Of a DNA stretch of 64,000 bases, positions 51,991 to 59,802 are shown piece after piece; positions within the stretch are counted from its first letter, which is position 1, and each line of letters starts with the position of its first letter. The DNA comes from Desulfobacteraceae bacterium (GTDB lineage: Bacteria > Desulfobacterota > Desulfobacteria > Desulfobacterales > Desulfosarcinaceae): positions 1-64,000 of the forward strand of contig QZKV01000011.1 in assembly GCA_003599575.1 (NCBI GenBank), in the 5' to 3' direction. The notes under the pieces were generated by a model. That model did not search any database. It saw only the letters and a program-made list of their open reading frames with translations, and was not told where the DNA came from. A program made the translations under genes and the position numbers.

Positions 51991-54303
51991 ATGATTCAAT
52001 GCAACTTCAGACATTCCCACAAGCAGGCCCTTTGGGGCATTGCTTTTGCCTTAGCCGGCTTGATCGTGCTGGCGGCCTGCGGCGGAGGCGGAGGCGGCAG
52101 CTCGGCCCCGACCACCAGCCAGGAGGTCCGGGCCCTGGCCCTGCCCGATCGCATCCAGCTTACCAACGTGCAGGACCAAAACGGTGCCGCACGGGCGGCC
52201 GCTTTCAAATCGCTGGGCCTCGGAAGCGCGGCTTATGACGATGCAGGTACGGATTACGCCAATGAAGCCAAGCGTTCATGGGTGGACGACACCGATGCCC
52301 TGGAGATGATCAACACCATCCTGGGAGTGCTGAAAGAGACGGCTTACGAAAATTTTGTGAACCTCGACCCGTACAAAGCCCTGGTGCGCGATGACGATGA
52401 GAGCAGTCCAAGTCAAAGCGGCGCCAGCACCACTTCCACGGCCACCGAAGCGCTGATGGAAATCATCGTGGAGGTCGACCGCGAAAGCAACGATGATCCC
52501 ATGATGATCAAGATCTGGCTCTACGTGAACGGCCCCGATGATGGGCCCATGCTGGTACGCGGTCACTTCACCGTCAGCCAGGGGGTCAGCGCCGAATACC
52601 CCTATGGCGTGATGGAGGCCCATTTCAAGGGCAACAGTGTGGACGGGGAAGGCGCTATCGGCATCGAGGTGATGCAGATGTCCCTGAGCGTTACCGCCGA
52701 GGGCGGCCAGGTGATCATCGAAAACATCGATGACGAAGGGATCGCAGGCGGGTGGGAGAGCCACCGCAAAGTGCGCGTGGTGGCCAATGCCGATGTGACC
52801 CAGGGCAATGCCTATGTTTCGGTCCGGGAAACCGGTTGGGTTGAAGGGGAAGGATCGGTTCTGCCGGACGTGCCTACGATAACGCAGATCGCCTTCAATG
52901 AAACCTATTTCAAGGAAACCCCATCCGGTGAAGCGCCGGTGATATACGCAAAAGATGATCTAAAGAAGCGGATCTTCCGCTACAAACTGTTCGATGCCGC
53001 AACCGGCGCGGCGGTCACCCGCAGCTCGGGTTTCCCGATCGAGTTCGATACGGACAGCGGCACGAAAAACGGATATGTCGGCTACTACGGGTTGTGGACC
53101 AACAACAACCTCACCCTTGCCAATGGAGCCGCGGTCCGCGACATGGAGGGCAACGGGTACACGGTTTTCCGCGCGGCCGGCAAACTGACCAAACATACCC
53201 GCAACAGCACGACCTTGAGCGAACTGACCGGGGTCGAGATGACCAAGTATGTTTGCAGCGGAATGGAGTGTCAGGATACCGTGGTCACCTGGAACGGCAC
53301 AAACTTCGTCTCCATCGGGTACCGCGACCAGACCAACGGCCAGATAATCTATGCAAGCGGTCCCGTGGTCACCTTCTTGGAGTGGGAAGGCGCCTGGTGC
53401 GAATCCCTCAAGGCCTATCTGCGCCTGGGCAACCTGTTTTACGATGACGATTCAGATCGCAACACGCCTCCTGTTCTGCGGCCCGGGGCCAGCACGGTTT
53501 CCTATCACGCCGAGCACACCCTGACCCCCAGCGAAGCGCTCTCCCTGCAGAACGTTCCCTTGTACACCTGGTCCTATACCCTGGCAATGCCGATCACGCA
53601 GACAGTGGTGGATACCGCCGATCAGAACAGCTACTGGGGCAGTCCGGAAGAAAAGACCTTCTACTTCGACCCGCAGGATATGCTTCTCAAGGATGGGGAT
53701 GGAAACAGCGCGGTCCTGACCGGCCTGACCATCCCGGCAGGCAGCAACCTGCAGTGGGGCTATCATGTCGGCCCCCTGACCACGAGCCATTTTTCCGCTG
53801 AAACCTCGTGGCAAGCCAACGACGCCGAGGAGTACTATTCCTGGAATACCGGCGCCGACCAGTGGAACCAGTATGTCACGGTGCGGGACGAAAGCGGCAA
53901 TTTCGCCTCCTTTGATCCGCCCCTTTCCTTCACCTATACCCATTTGGGTGAAAACGATGCCAATGACGACGACACCAACGACGGCAAAATATTCCGCCTG
54001 GAGTACGACGGCTTCTCTTTGAACATGCCCTGGGCTTATGATCCGGACAGCGGGGAATGGGTTCCTTTGATCAACCTTGCCGACGGTGTGCAACTGACTT
54101 CCGGAGGCGCCGCATACGTGGTAAAAGGCGTCGAACAGGCCTATATCATGACCCCTGTCCCAGATCCCGCCGGCATCACCTTTGCCAATGAAGAGGAAGT
54201 GGGCGCACCGGAACTGGTCTACGACGCAACCAAAACCGATCTGGTGGGCGCAGTGCCCACGGGAGTCACGCTCAAAGTGATCAAGGGGATCGTGCTCGAG
54301 TAA
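51991..54303 (+). CDS. Large hypothetical lipoprotein, sigma-54 dependent
   Basis: A 770-residue protein; the ATG at 51991 has AAGGAGG 8 nt upstream, and an in-frame start at 51868 would precede the promoter. The signal ends in a good lipobox (LIVLAAC, Cys about residue 30), followed by a glycine-rich spacer typical of outer-membrane or surface lipoproteins. The mature part is acidic, rich in Asp, Thr and Tyr, with beta-type segments; five or six cysteines occur in the middle (YVCSGMECQD, EGAWCES). No domain is recognised. A strong terminator follows, so it is a single-gene unit controlled by RpoN. Confidence 0.85.
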   Translation: MIQCNFRHSHKQALWGIAFALAGLIVLAACGGGGGGSSAPTTSQEVRALALPDRIQLTNVQDQNGAARAAAFKSLGLGSAAYDDAGTDYANEAKRSWVDDTDALEMINTILGVLKETAYENFVNLDPYKALVRDDDESSPSQSGASTTSTATEALMEIIVEVDRESNDDPMMIKIWLYVNGPDDGPMLVRGHFTVSQGVSAEYPYGVMEAHFKGNSVDGEGAIGIEVMQMSLSVTAEGGQVIIENIDDEGIAGGWESHRKVRVVANADVTQGNAYVSVRETGWVEGEGSVLPDVPTITQIAFNETYFKETPSGEAPVIYAKDDLKKRIFRYKLFDAATGAAVTRSSGFPIEFDTDSGTKNGYVGYYGLWTNNNLTLANGAAVRDMEGNGYTVFRAAGKLTKHTRNSTTLSELTGVEMTKYVCSGMECQDTVVTWNGTNFVSIGYRDQTNGQIIYASGPVVTFLEWEGAWCESLKAYLRLGNLFYDDDSDRNTPPVLRPGASTVSYHAEHTLTPSEALSLQNVPLYTWSYTLAMPITQTVVDTADQNSYWGSPEEKTFYFDPQDMLLKDGDGNSAVLTGLTIPAGSNLQWGYHVGPLTTSHFSAETSWQANDAEEYYSWNTGADQWNQYVTVRDESGNFASFDPPLSFTYTHLGENDANDDDTNDGKIFRLEYDGFSLNMPWAYDPDSGEWVPLINLADGVQLTSGGAAYVVKGVEQAYIMTPVPDPAGITFANEEEVGAPELVYDATKTDLVGAVPTGVTLKVIKGIVLE

Positions 54304-54333
54304 ACCGATATCGGTTCACAACCTTACCCTCAA

Positions 54334-54365
54334 ACGGGGCCCCCCAGCGGGGCCCCGTTCTTTTT
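54334..54365 (+). terminator. Strong rho-independent terminator after the lipoprotein gene
   Basis: ACGGGGCCCC pairs perfectly with GGGGCCCCGT (5-nt loop), followed by TCTTTTT. Confidence 0.95.
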
Positions 54366-54509
54366 GGGGGCGTTTCCCGATCGTCATTTTGATCGTTATT
54401 GCTTTGGCTGCAACAAATTTCTTGACGCACAGGCCTTTGAACGAGTATCTGATTTTTCCTTTAAGGGTAGACGGCCTGAATTCTTCCACCAGCGAAATGG
54501 CGGCGCGCT

Positions 54510-55799
54510 TTGTCTGAATTGAACCTCGAGCCAATCGACTCCGCCCGAAGCGATCGTCCCCTGCGTATCGGCCTGCTCAGCTACCGCGGCAATCCCCATT
54601 GCGGGGGACAAGGCGTGTATGTGCGCCACCTCAGCCATGCCTTGGGTCAACTGGGGCATACGGTAGAGGTTATTTCCGGACCGCCCTATCCCCATTTGGA
54701 CAACGGCGCACGCCTGCACCGCCTGCCCAGCCTGGATCTTTACAATCCCCAAGACCTGTTCCGAACGCCCACCCTGCGCGAGCTGTGCAATCCGATCAAT
54801 ATGCTGGAATGGGTCGGCATTTCCACCATGGGTTTCAGCGAGCCGCTGACATTCGGGCTAAGGGCCTACCGGATGCTGAAATCCTGCGATCGCTTTGACA
54901 TCCTGCACGACAACCAGTGCCTGTCTTACGGCATTTGGGCCCTGGCCCGGCGCATACCCACACTGGCAACCATTCATCACCCCATCACGGTGGATCGTGA
55001 TATGGCCATACGCGCCGAAAAGAGGCTGTGGAAAAAAGCCAAGCACATACGCTGGTACAGCTTTATCGGCATGCAGAAGCGCGTGGCCCGCACGCTGAAT
55101 CGCATTATCACCGTATCGGCCCAAGCACGTGACGATATCAGCCGTGAATTCCGCATCCCGCCAGAACGGTTTTCGGTCGTCCCCAACGGGATCGATACGA
55201 CGCTGTTTCACCCGCTGCCCGGGCTTGCCCGGGAACCGTTCCGGCTGATTGTCACCAACAGCGCCGACATTGCTTTGAAGGGCCTGCATGTTCTGCTGCG
55301 GGCCATGGCCACGCTGGTCCCCGGGTGCCCCGGGCTTCATCTGGTGGTGGTGGGCATGCCCAAAGAAAAGAGCCCCATTTTTTCTCTGATTCGGGAACTC
55401 GGATTGGGTGAAAAGGTCCAATTTACCGGCCGAATCGATCAGGATGCGTTTGTCCGCCATTATGCGCGCGCCTGGGCCGCGGTGGTGCCCTCGCTGTATG
55501 AAGGCTTCGGGTTGCCCGCCGGGGAGGCCATGGCGTGCGCCGTACCGGTGATCAGCACCACCGGCGGTGCTTTGCCGGAAGTCGTCGGAGATGCCGGCCT
55601 GCTGGTACCTCCGGGTGATCACCTGGCCCTGGCGAAAGCCATTGCATTGATTTGCGATCATCCTCACTTGGCGCGCACTTTGGGAAGGGCCGGATACGAG
55701 CGGGTGATGGCGAATTTTACCTGGCAGGCGGCGGCCCGCCAGACGGTTTGCGCCTACCGCACGAGCATCGATGATTACCGTCGATTTTCATTGTCTTAA
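54510..55799 (+). CDS. GT4-family glycosyltransferase
   Basis: A 429-residue GT-B glycosyltransferase. The N-terminal half begins LRIGLLSYRGNPHCGGQGVYVRHL (glycine-rich acceptor loop); the C-terminal half has VPNGIDTTLFHPL, ALKGLHVLLRAM, GRIDQDAFVRHYARA and the donor motif VPSLYEGFGLPAGEAMA (E-x7-E). Only a TTG start at 54510 is available upstream of the domain, with a poor ribosome site, so the true start is uncertain. It probably adds a sugar to a surface glycan. It overlaps the methyltransferase gene downstream by 29 bp. Confidence 0.9.
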   Translation: MSELNLEPIDSARSDRPLRIGLLSYRGNPHCGGQGVYVRHLSHALGQLGHTVEVISGPPYPHLDNGARLHRLPSLDLYNPQDLFRTPTLRELCNPINMLEWVGISTMGFSEPLTFGLRAYRMLKSCDRFDILHDNQCLSYGIWALARRIPTLATIHHPITVDRDMAIRAEKRLWKKAKHIRWYSFIGMQKRVARTLNRIITVSAQARDDISREFRIPPERFSVVPNGIDTTLFHPLPGLAREPFRLIVTNSADIALKGLHVLLRAMATLVPGCPGLHLVVVGMPKEKSPIFSLIRELGLGEKVQFTGRIDQDAFVRHYARAWAAVVPSLYEGFGLPAGEAMACAVPVISTTGGALPEVVGDAGLLVPPGDHLALAKAIALICDHPHLARTLGRAGYERVMANFTWQAAARQTVCAYRTSIDDYRRFSLS

Positions 55800-56487
55800 T
55801 CTGCCCGCCGGCAGCCGCATTCTGGATATCGGCTGCGGCTCAGGGCGGCATGTGGCCGCGGCCTATGCACTCGAAAGGGCCGACGTGATCGGTGCCGATC
55901 CGAGTCTGCAGGATTTGAAGCAGGCCCAAACGCGCATGCACTATCACGATCAACTCGGCATCCATGGCAAGGGCCGCTGGCACTTGACGGGTGGCGATGT
56001 CACCTCCCTGCCCTTTGCGGACAACAGCTTCGATCTGGTGGTTTGCTCAGAGGTTCTGGAACATATCCCCGACCATCAGCGTGCCATCACCGAGATCGTG
56101 CGCGTTCTCAAAACCGATCGCCACCTGGTGGTGAGTGTCCCGCGCCGCTGGCCCGAAAAACTGTGCTGGCTGTCGCACGCCTACGGTCATATGCCGGGCG
56201 GGCACATCCGCATTTATCGCGCCGCAGACCTTGTCCAGCGCGTCCAATCGCGCGGCCTGCGGCACTGGCGAACCCATTTTGCCCATAGCCTGCACACCCC
56301 CTATTGGTGGCTCAAATGCCTGGTCGGGCTGCACCACAATGATTTTTGGGCGGTCCGCCTGTACCATCGGTTTCTGACCTGGGACATCATGCAGCGCCCG
56401 CGCCTGACCCGCGTTTTGGACGACATCCTCAATCCACTGCTGGGCAAAAGTGTGGTGCTCTATTTTTACAAGCCTTTGCAGCGCTAA
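55771..56487 (+). CDS. Class I SAM-dependent methyltransferase
   Basis: A 238-residue protein. Motif I is ILDIGCGSGRHVAAA (about 18-32), then IGADPSLQDL, GDVTSLPFADNSFDLVVCSEVLEHI (motifs II-III) and VVSVPRRWPEKLCW. It resembles the Methyltransf_11 group acting on glycans, lipids or quinones. The start lies 29 bp inside the glycosyltransferase gene, so the two are translated from one mRNA and may act on the same glycan or carrier. Residues 150-238 form a family-specific tail with many Trp and Tyr. Confidence 0.92.
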   Translation: MITVDFHCLNLPAGSRILDIGCGSGRHVAAAYALERADVIGADPSLQDLKQAQTRMHYHDQLGIHGKGRWHLTGGDVTSLPFADNSFDLVVCSEVLEHIPDHQRAITEIVRVLKTDRHLVVSVPRRWPEKLCWLSHAYGHMPGGHIRIYRAADLVQRVQSRGLRHWRTHFAHSLHTPYWWLKCLVGLHHNDFWAVRLYHRFLTWDIMQRPRLTRVLDDILNPLLGKSVVLYFYKPLQR

Positions 56488-56682
56488 CCCCGCTGAACCC
56501 TGTCCTTGTGTCCGTGCGCCCGTATGGCCGATGGGTCATCGTCGCTGTTGCGCTGGCATATGGGTGGTTGAGATTGCGATAGTCGACATTTAGAACGGGC
56601 AACGGCCGGGCTGCTTAAGTTCCCCCCAGAACGTTCGATACCATTGAGCAGAGCATCTCGGACACTCGAATGGAATCGACCT

Positions 56683-58104
56683 ATGAACAACGTTCTCATC
56701 ATCGATGACGATCCTGATGTCAATCGCCTGTTAAGTCAAGTGGTCAGCAGAATGGGCGGCCGGTCTCAATGTGCCGAAACGGCTCGCCAGGGCATGGCCG
56801 CGATGCAATCGGAAGTATTCGATCTCGTGTTGCTGGATGTCCGTCTTCCCGACGGAGACGGATTACAGATGCTGCCTCAAATCCGGGAGGCCCGGAACGC
56901 ACCCGAAGTGATCATCATCACGGGCAACGGTGATCCGGACGCGGCCGAAATGGCCATTCACAGGGGCGCTTGGGATTATCTCATCAAACCGTCCAGTGCC
57001 CAAAATCTCATGGTGACGATCCAACGCGCCTTGACCTACCGGCGTGGAAAACATGCCAATCCAAGGCCCAGGGCGCTCAAACGCGATGATATTGTGGGCG
57101 ACAGTCCCGGCCTAAACGCCATGTTGGAGCGGGTGGCCCAGGCCGCAGAGGTTACGGCCAATGTGTTGATCAGCGGAGAAACAGGCACTGGTAAAGAGCT
57201 TCTGGCGCGGTCCATCCATGAAAACAGCCCCCGCGCGGAGCACCGTTTTGTCACGGTTGACTGTGCGGCTCTGCCGGCAACCCTGGTCGAAAGCGTTCTT
57301 TTCGGATATGCCAAGGGGGCTTTCACCGGCGCCGAAAAAGAGCGCGAAGGATTGATCCGGCAAGCCCATGGCGGCACATTGTTCCTGGACGAAATCGGTG
57401 AACTGCCCCTTGCGGTGCAAAAAGCTTTTCTGCGGGTCATCCAGGAACGCTGCGTCCGACCGATTGGAGGAACCAACGAGATCGGCGTTAATTTCCGGTT
57501 GCTGGCGGCCACCAACCGGGATCTGGATGCAATGGCCCAAAAAGGACTTTTCAGAAGCGATCTGCTGTTCAGATTACGCTCTTTCAGCATCGAAGCCACA
57601 CCTTTGCGCCGGCGCCTTCAGGATATCAAAAGCCTCGCCCTTCATCAGGTCGCACGTCTTTGCGACCATTATCAGATCGATAGCAAGGCCGCTTCACCCG
57701 AATTTTTGGCGGCCTTACAGAAATACGATTGGCCCGGCAATGTGCGGGAACTGTTTCATACGATTGAAGAGGCTTTCAGCCTGTCGGGCAGCGAGCCCAC
57801 CCTCTATCCGCATCATTTTCCCACGCGCTTGAGAGCGGTCCTGGCGCGCAATGCGGTCCAGGCGAAAAGCGCCTGCACCATCCACCAGGACAAGGCAGAA
57901 GAAGAGTGCTTGCCTGGTGAAAAAGAGGGTTGGGTGGACATCAATACCTATCGCCGGCAAATGGAACAGCGTTATTTGCGACAGTTGCTGCGACTGACCG
58001 CGGGGAATCGCAAGGAAGCGTGTCGTTTAGCGGGCCTGTCCCGCACCCGGCTTTTCGAATTGCTGAAAAAATATGACCTGGGCCTCATCCCCGGAGGCGA
58101 TTGA
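56683..58104 (+). CDS. NtrC-family sigma-54-dependent response regulator
   Basis: A 473-residue protein; the ATG at 56683 gives MNNVLIIDDDPDVN. Receiver (Asp52 in VLLDVRLPDGDG), then a sigma-54 AAA+ domain (about 140-370) with Walker A GETGTGKE, the sigma-54 contact loop GAFTGA, Walker B GGTLFLDEIGELP and the arginine finger region. The C-terminus has a Fis-type helix-turn-helix (NRKEACRLAGLSRTRLFELLKKY). It should activate RpoN promoters; two such promoters lie nearby (51914 and 58299). No cognate kinase gene is adjacent. Confidence 0.96.
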   Translation: MNNVLIIDDDPDVNRLLSQVVSRMGGRSQCAETARQGMAAMQSEVFDLVLLDVRLPDGDGLQMLPQIREARNAPEVIIITGNGDPDAAEMAIHRGAWDYLIKPSSAQNLMVTIQRALTYRRGKHANPRPRALKRDDIVGDSPGLNAMLERVAQAAEVTANVLISGETGTGKELLARSIHENSPRAEHRFVTVDCAALPATLVESVLFGYAKGAFTGAEKEREGLIRQAHGGTLFLDEIGELPLAVQKAFLRVIQERCVRPIGGTNEIGVNFRLLAATNRDLDAMAQKGLFRSDLLFRLRSFSIEATPLRRRLQDIKSLALHQVARLCDHYQIDSKAASPEFLAALQKYDWPGNVRELFHTIEEAFSLSGSEPTLYPHHFPTRLRAVLARNAVQAKSACTIHQDKAEEECLPGEKEGWVDINTYRRQMEQRYLRQLLRLTAGNRKEACRLAGLSRTRLFELLKKYDLGLIPGGD

Positions 58105-58298
58105 ACCCCTGCGTTGCATAAGGCGCGTTGCCTAGGCGCCGCTCACCCGTAAGAATGTTCTTTTTTGCGAACACGCACCCATAAGCCGAACATCCCGGCC
58201 CCCGCCTGCGCTCGCGCATTGATCCGGCACTGCATCCGGAATCTCTTCAAGCAATTGGAATAATTAATAAAGTCATTTGCGGCAAGAGGCCGGCCGGC

Positions 58299-58314
58299 TG
58301 GCATGAGCATTGCT
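58299..58314 (+). promoter_or_regulatory. Near-consensus sigma-54 promoter
   Basis: TGGCAT-GAGCA-TTGCT, preceded by C, differs from the RpoN consensus only at the last base of the -24 element. Transcription would start near 58326, about 90 nt before the gene at 58417. It is the second RpoN-type promoter in 6.4 kb and lies 195 bp after the NtrC-type gene. The rest of the gap 58105-58416 contains a small TGTTC...GAACA hairpin (about 58154-58171) and no gene. Confidence 0.75.
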
Positions 58315-58416
58315 CTATGGCCAGTGGGAAGCGCCAAAAGTCACATGAGGGGTTGCCGCCAGGCTGTTGCGGGCCGATGCCGGTTACAGACCACGGGATC
58401 AGAGAAAGGATTCTTC

Positions 58417-58812
58417 ATGCGGTTAATAGTGTACTCCACGTTCACCAACGCGGCGGGTCCACGCCTTCTTGGGATTATCGGGGCGTTGAATGGTAAAAAG
58501 CCCTACGAATGCTACACCACCATCGAGGCCTTGATCAAGCGCTTGCGTCAACCCGTGGGAGCCGATGCAGTGGCCATTTTGTGCCCTTCGAGCAACGATG
58601 AATTGAACCGGCTGCTCGCCATACGCCCCTTGCTGCGGGATGTGCGCATCATTTTGATATTGCCTGACGGCCGGGCCAAAACCATTTCGGAAGGCCACGC
58701 CTTGCGGCCGCGCTTTGTCAGCTATGCCGACGGGGATTTCAGGGATGTGGCGGCCGTTGTTCAGAAAATGGCCGGCCTGGATTCGCCCGCTGCCGGCGGA
58801 AGCGCCTGGTGA
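58417..58812 (+). CDS. Small receiver-like hypothetical protein
   Basis: A 131-residue protein; the ATG at 58417 has AAAGGA 7 nt upstream. The sequence alternates strands and helices (MRLIVYST, DAVAILCPSS, VRIILILPDG, RFVSYADGD), which resembles a receiver-like or Rossmann fold, but the conserved phosphoacceptor Asp and Lys are not evident. It may be a degenerate receiver. Its sigma-54-type promoter and its place just after an NtrC-type gene suggest it is one of that regulator's targets. It converges with the methyltransferase gene 8 bp away. Confidence 0.7.
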   Translation: MRLIVYSTFTNAAGPRLLGIIGALNGKKPYECYTTIEALIKRLRQPVGADAVAILCPSSNDELNRLLAIRPLLRDVRIILILPDGRAKTISEGHALRPRFVSYADGDFRDVAAVVQKMAGLDSPAAGGSAW

Positions 58813-58820
58813 GAGGCTTT

Positions 58821-59447
58821 TCACTTTGCACAGATCGCTTTTCGCAATACTCCCAACGATTTGGTCATGGGCAATTCCTCAAAATATCCGGAGGCCAATG
58901 CATCTTGATAGACGCGATAGGGGGCCTGACCGCCGTGCGCCGGATCCTTGAAGATATCGTGGATCAGCAGATAACCGCCCGGCACGATATGGCCGGCCCA
59001 GCAGCTGTAATCGGTGCGCACGGTTTCGTAAGCGTGTCCGCCGTCGATAAATACCATCCCCAAGGGCGTGGCCCAGGCGCGCGCCGTGACCTCCGAAGTT
59101 GCAACGATGGGCACAACCGTGCCCTCCAGCCCGGCCGCCTGCAATGTTCGCCGAAAATGTCCCAAAGTATCCATTTGATAGGTTCGCGCATCAAATAGGG
59201 AAGGATCGAAGTATTCCTGGCCGGGTTGCTGCTCTTCCGACCCACGGTGGTGATCGACGGAAAACAAAATCGCACCCTTTTGCCTGCACGCCTGCCCCAG
59301 GTAAAGCGCCGATTTGCCGCAGTAACTTCCGATCTCCAGACAGGGTCCCAGGGTCACCGCCAGGCAGGCGGTCGCATAGAGCCGCAGCCCTTCGTCCGGG
59401 TCGAGAAAGCCTTTGACCGTGTCGGCCAGAGAAAAATCGATGTGCAT
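58821..59447 (-). CDS. Class I methyltransferase (Methyltransf_24/CmcI-like)
   Basis: A 208-residue protein; the ATG at 59447 has AGGA 8 nt upstream. Motif I region is CLEIGSYCGKSALYLG, then ILFSVDHHRGSEEQQPG, MVFIDGGHAYETVRTDYSCW and GGYLLIHDIF. The sequence resembles Methyltransf_24 proteins often seen in surface-glycan or rhamnosyl O-methylation loci, with a likely metal site around DGGHAYE/HD. Adjacent glycan-type genes (54510-56487) fit this. The nested repeat element lies directly upstream and would contain its promoter. Confidence 0.88.
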   Translation of the reverse strand: MHIDFSLADTVKGFLDPDEGLRLYATACLAVTLGPCLEIGSYCGKSALYLGQACRQKGAILFSVDHHRGSEEQQPGQEYFDPSLFDARTYQMDTLGHFRRTLQAAGLEGTVVPIVATSEVTARAWATPLGMVFIDGGHAYETVRTDYSCWAGHIVPGGYLLIHDIFKDPAHGGQAPYRVYQDALASGYFEELPMTKSLGVLRKAICAK

Positions 59448-59480
59448 TGGAGACAATCCTAGACCGGCGCAAGCGCCTGA

Positions 59481-59800
59481 AAATTTCAGATTTCAAATTT
59501 CAGATTTGAAATATCGAATTTCCGGTTAAGTTTTTGCATCCCCCTGCAGAATCGTCCAACCGCAAAGGGCGTTAGAGTCGTACTCGTACGCGTACTCGTT
59601 CTCGTACTCGTACTCGCAAAACATGGCTTCGAGTACGAGAACGCGTACCGCTGGCCTGAGTACGAGTACGACAGGCAATTTCCTAACCGGAAATTACTGT
59701 ATCGAATTAATTAAAATTCCTGATTTGAAATTTGAAATCTGAAATCTGAAATATCGAATTAAATGTTACATTTGAAATATCAAATTTGAAATTTCAAATC
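59481..59800. repeat. Nested inverted-repeat element, about 320 bp
   Basis: The gap 59448-59802 is built symmetrically. Outer arms consist of AT-rich heptamers: TTTCAGATTTCAAA-type on the left (59481-59516) and GAAATCTGAAATCTG-type on the right (about 59723-59800). Inside is a perfect 12-bp pair, AATTTCCGGTTA (59517-59528) and TAACCGGAAATT (59684-59695). In the centre is a hairpin of GTACTC hexamers (59577-59672). The heptamers match those at 311-371. It has no coding capacity. It may be a small non-autonomous mobile element or a structural repeat. Confidence 0.8.
59577..59672. repeat. Central hairpin of GTACTC hexamers
   Basis: GTCGTACTCGTAC (59577-59589) is repeated inverted as GTACGAGTACGAC (59660-59672), and an inner pair of GTACTC/GAGTAC arrays (about 59590-59616 and 59631-59648) continues the stem imperfectly. 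The period is 6 bp, like the GTCGGG element at 11303-11383. It lies inside the larger element 59481-59800. Confidence 0.85.
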
Positions 59801-59802
59801 CT

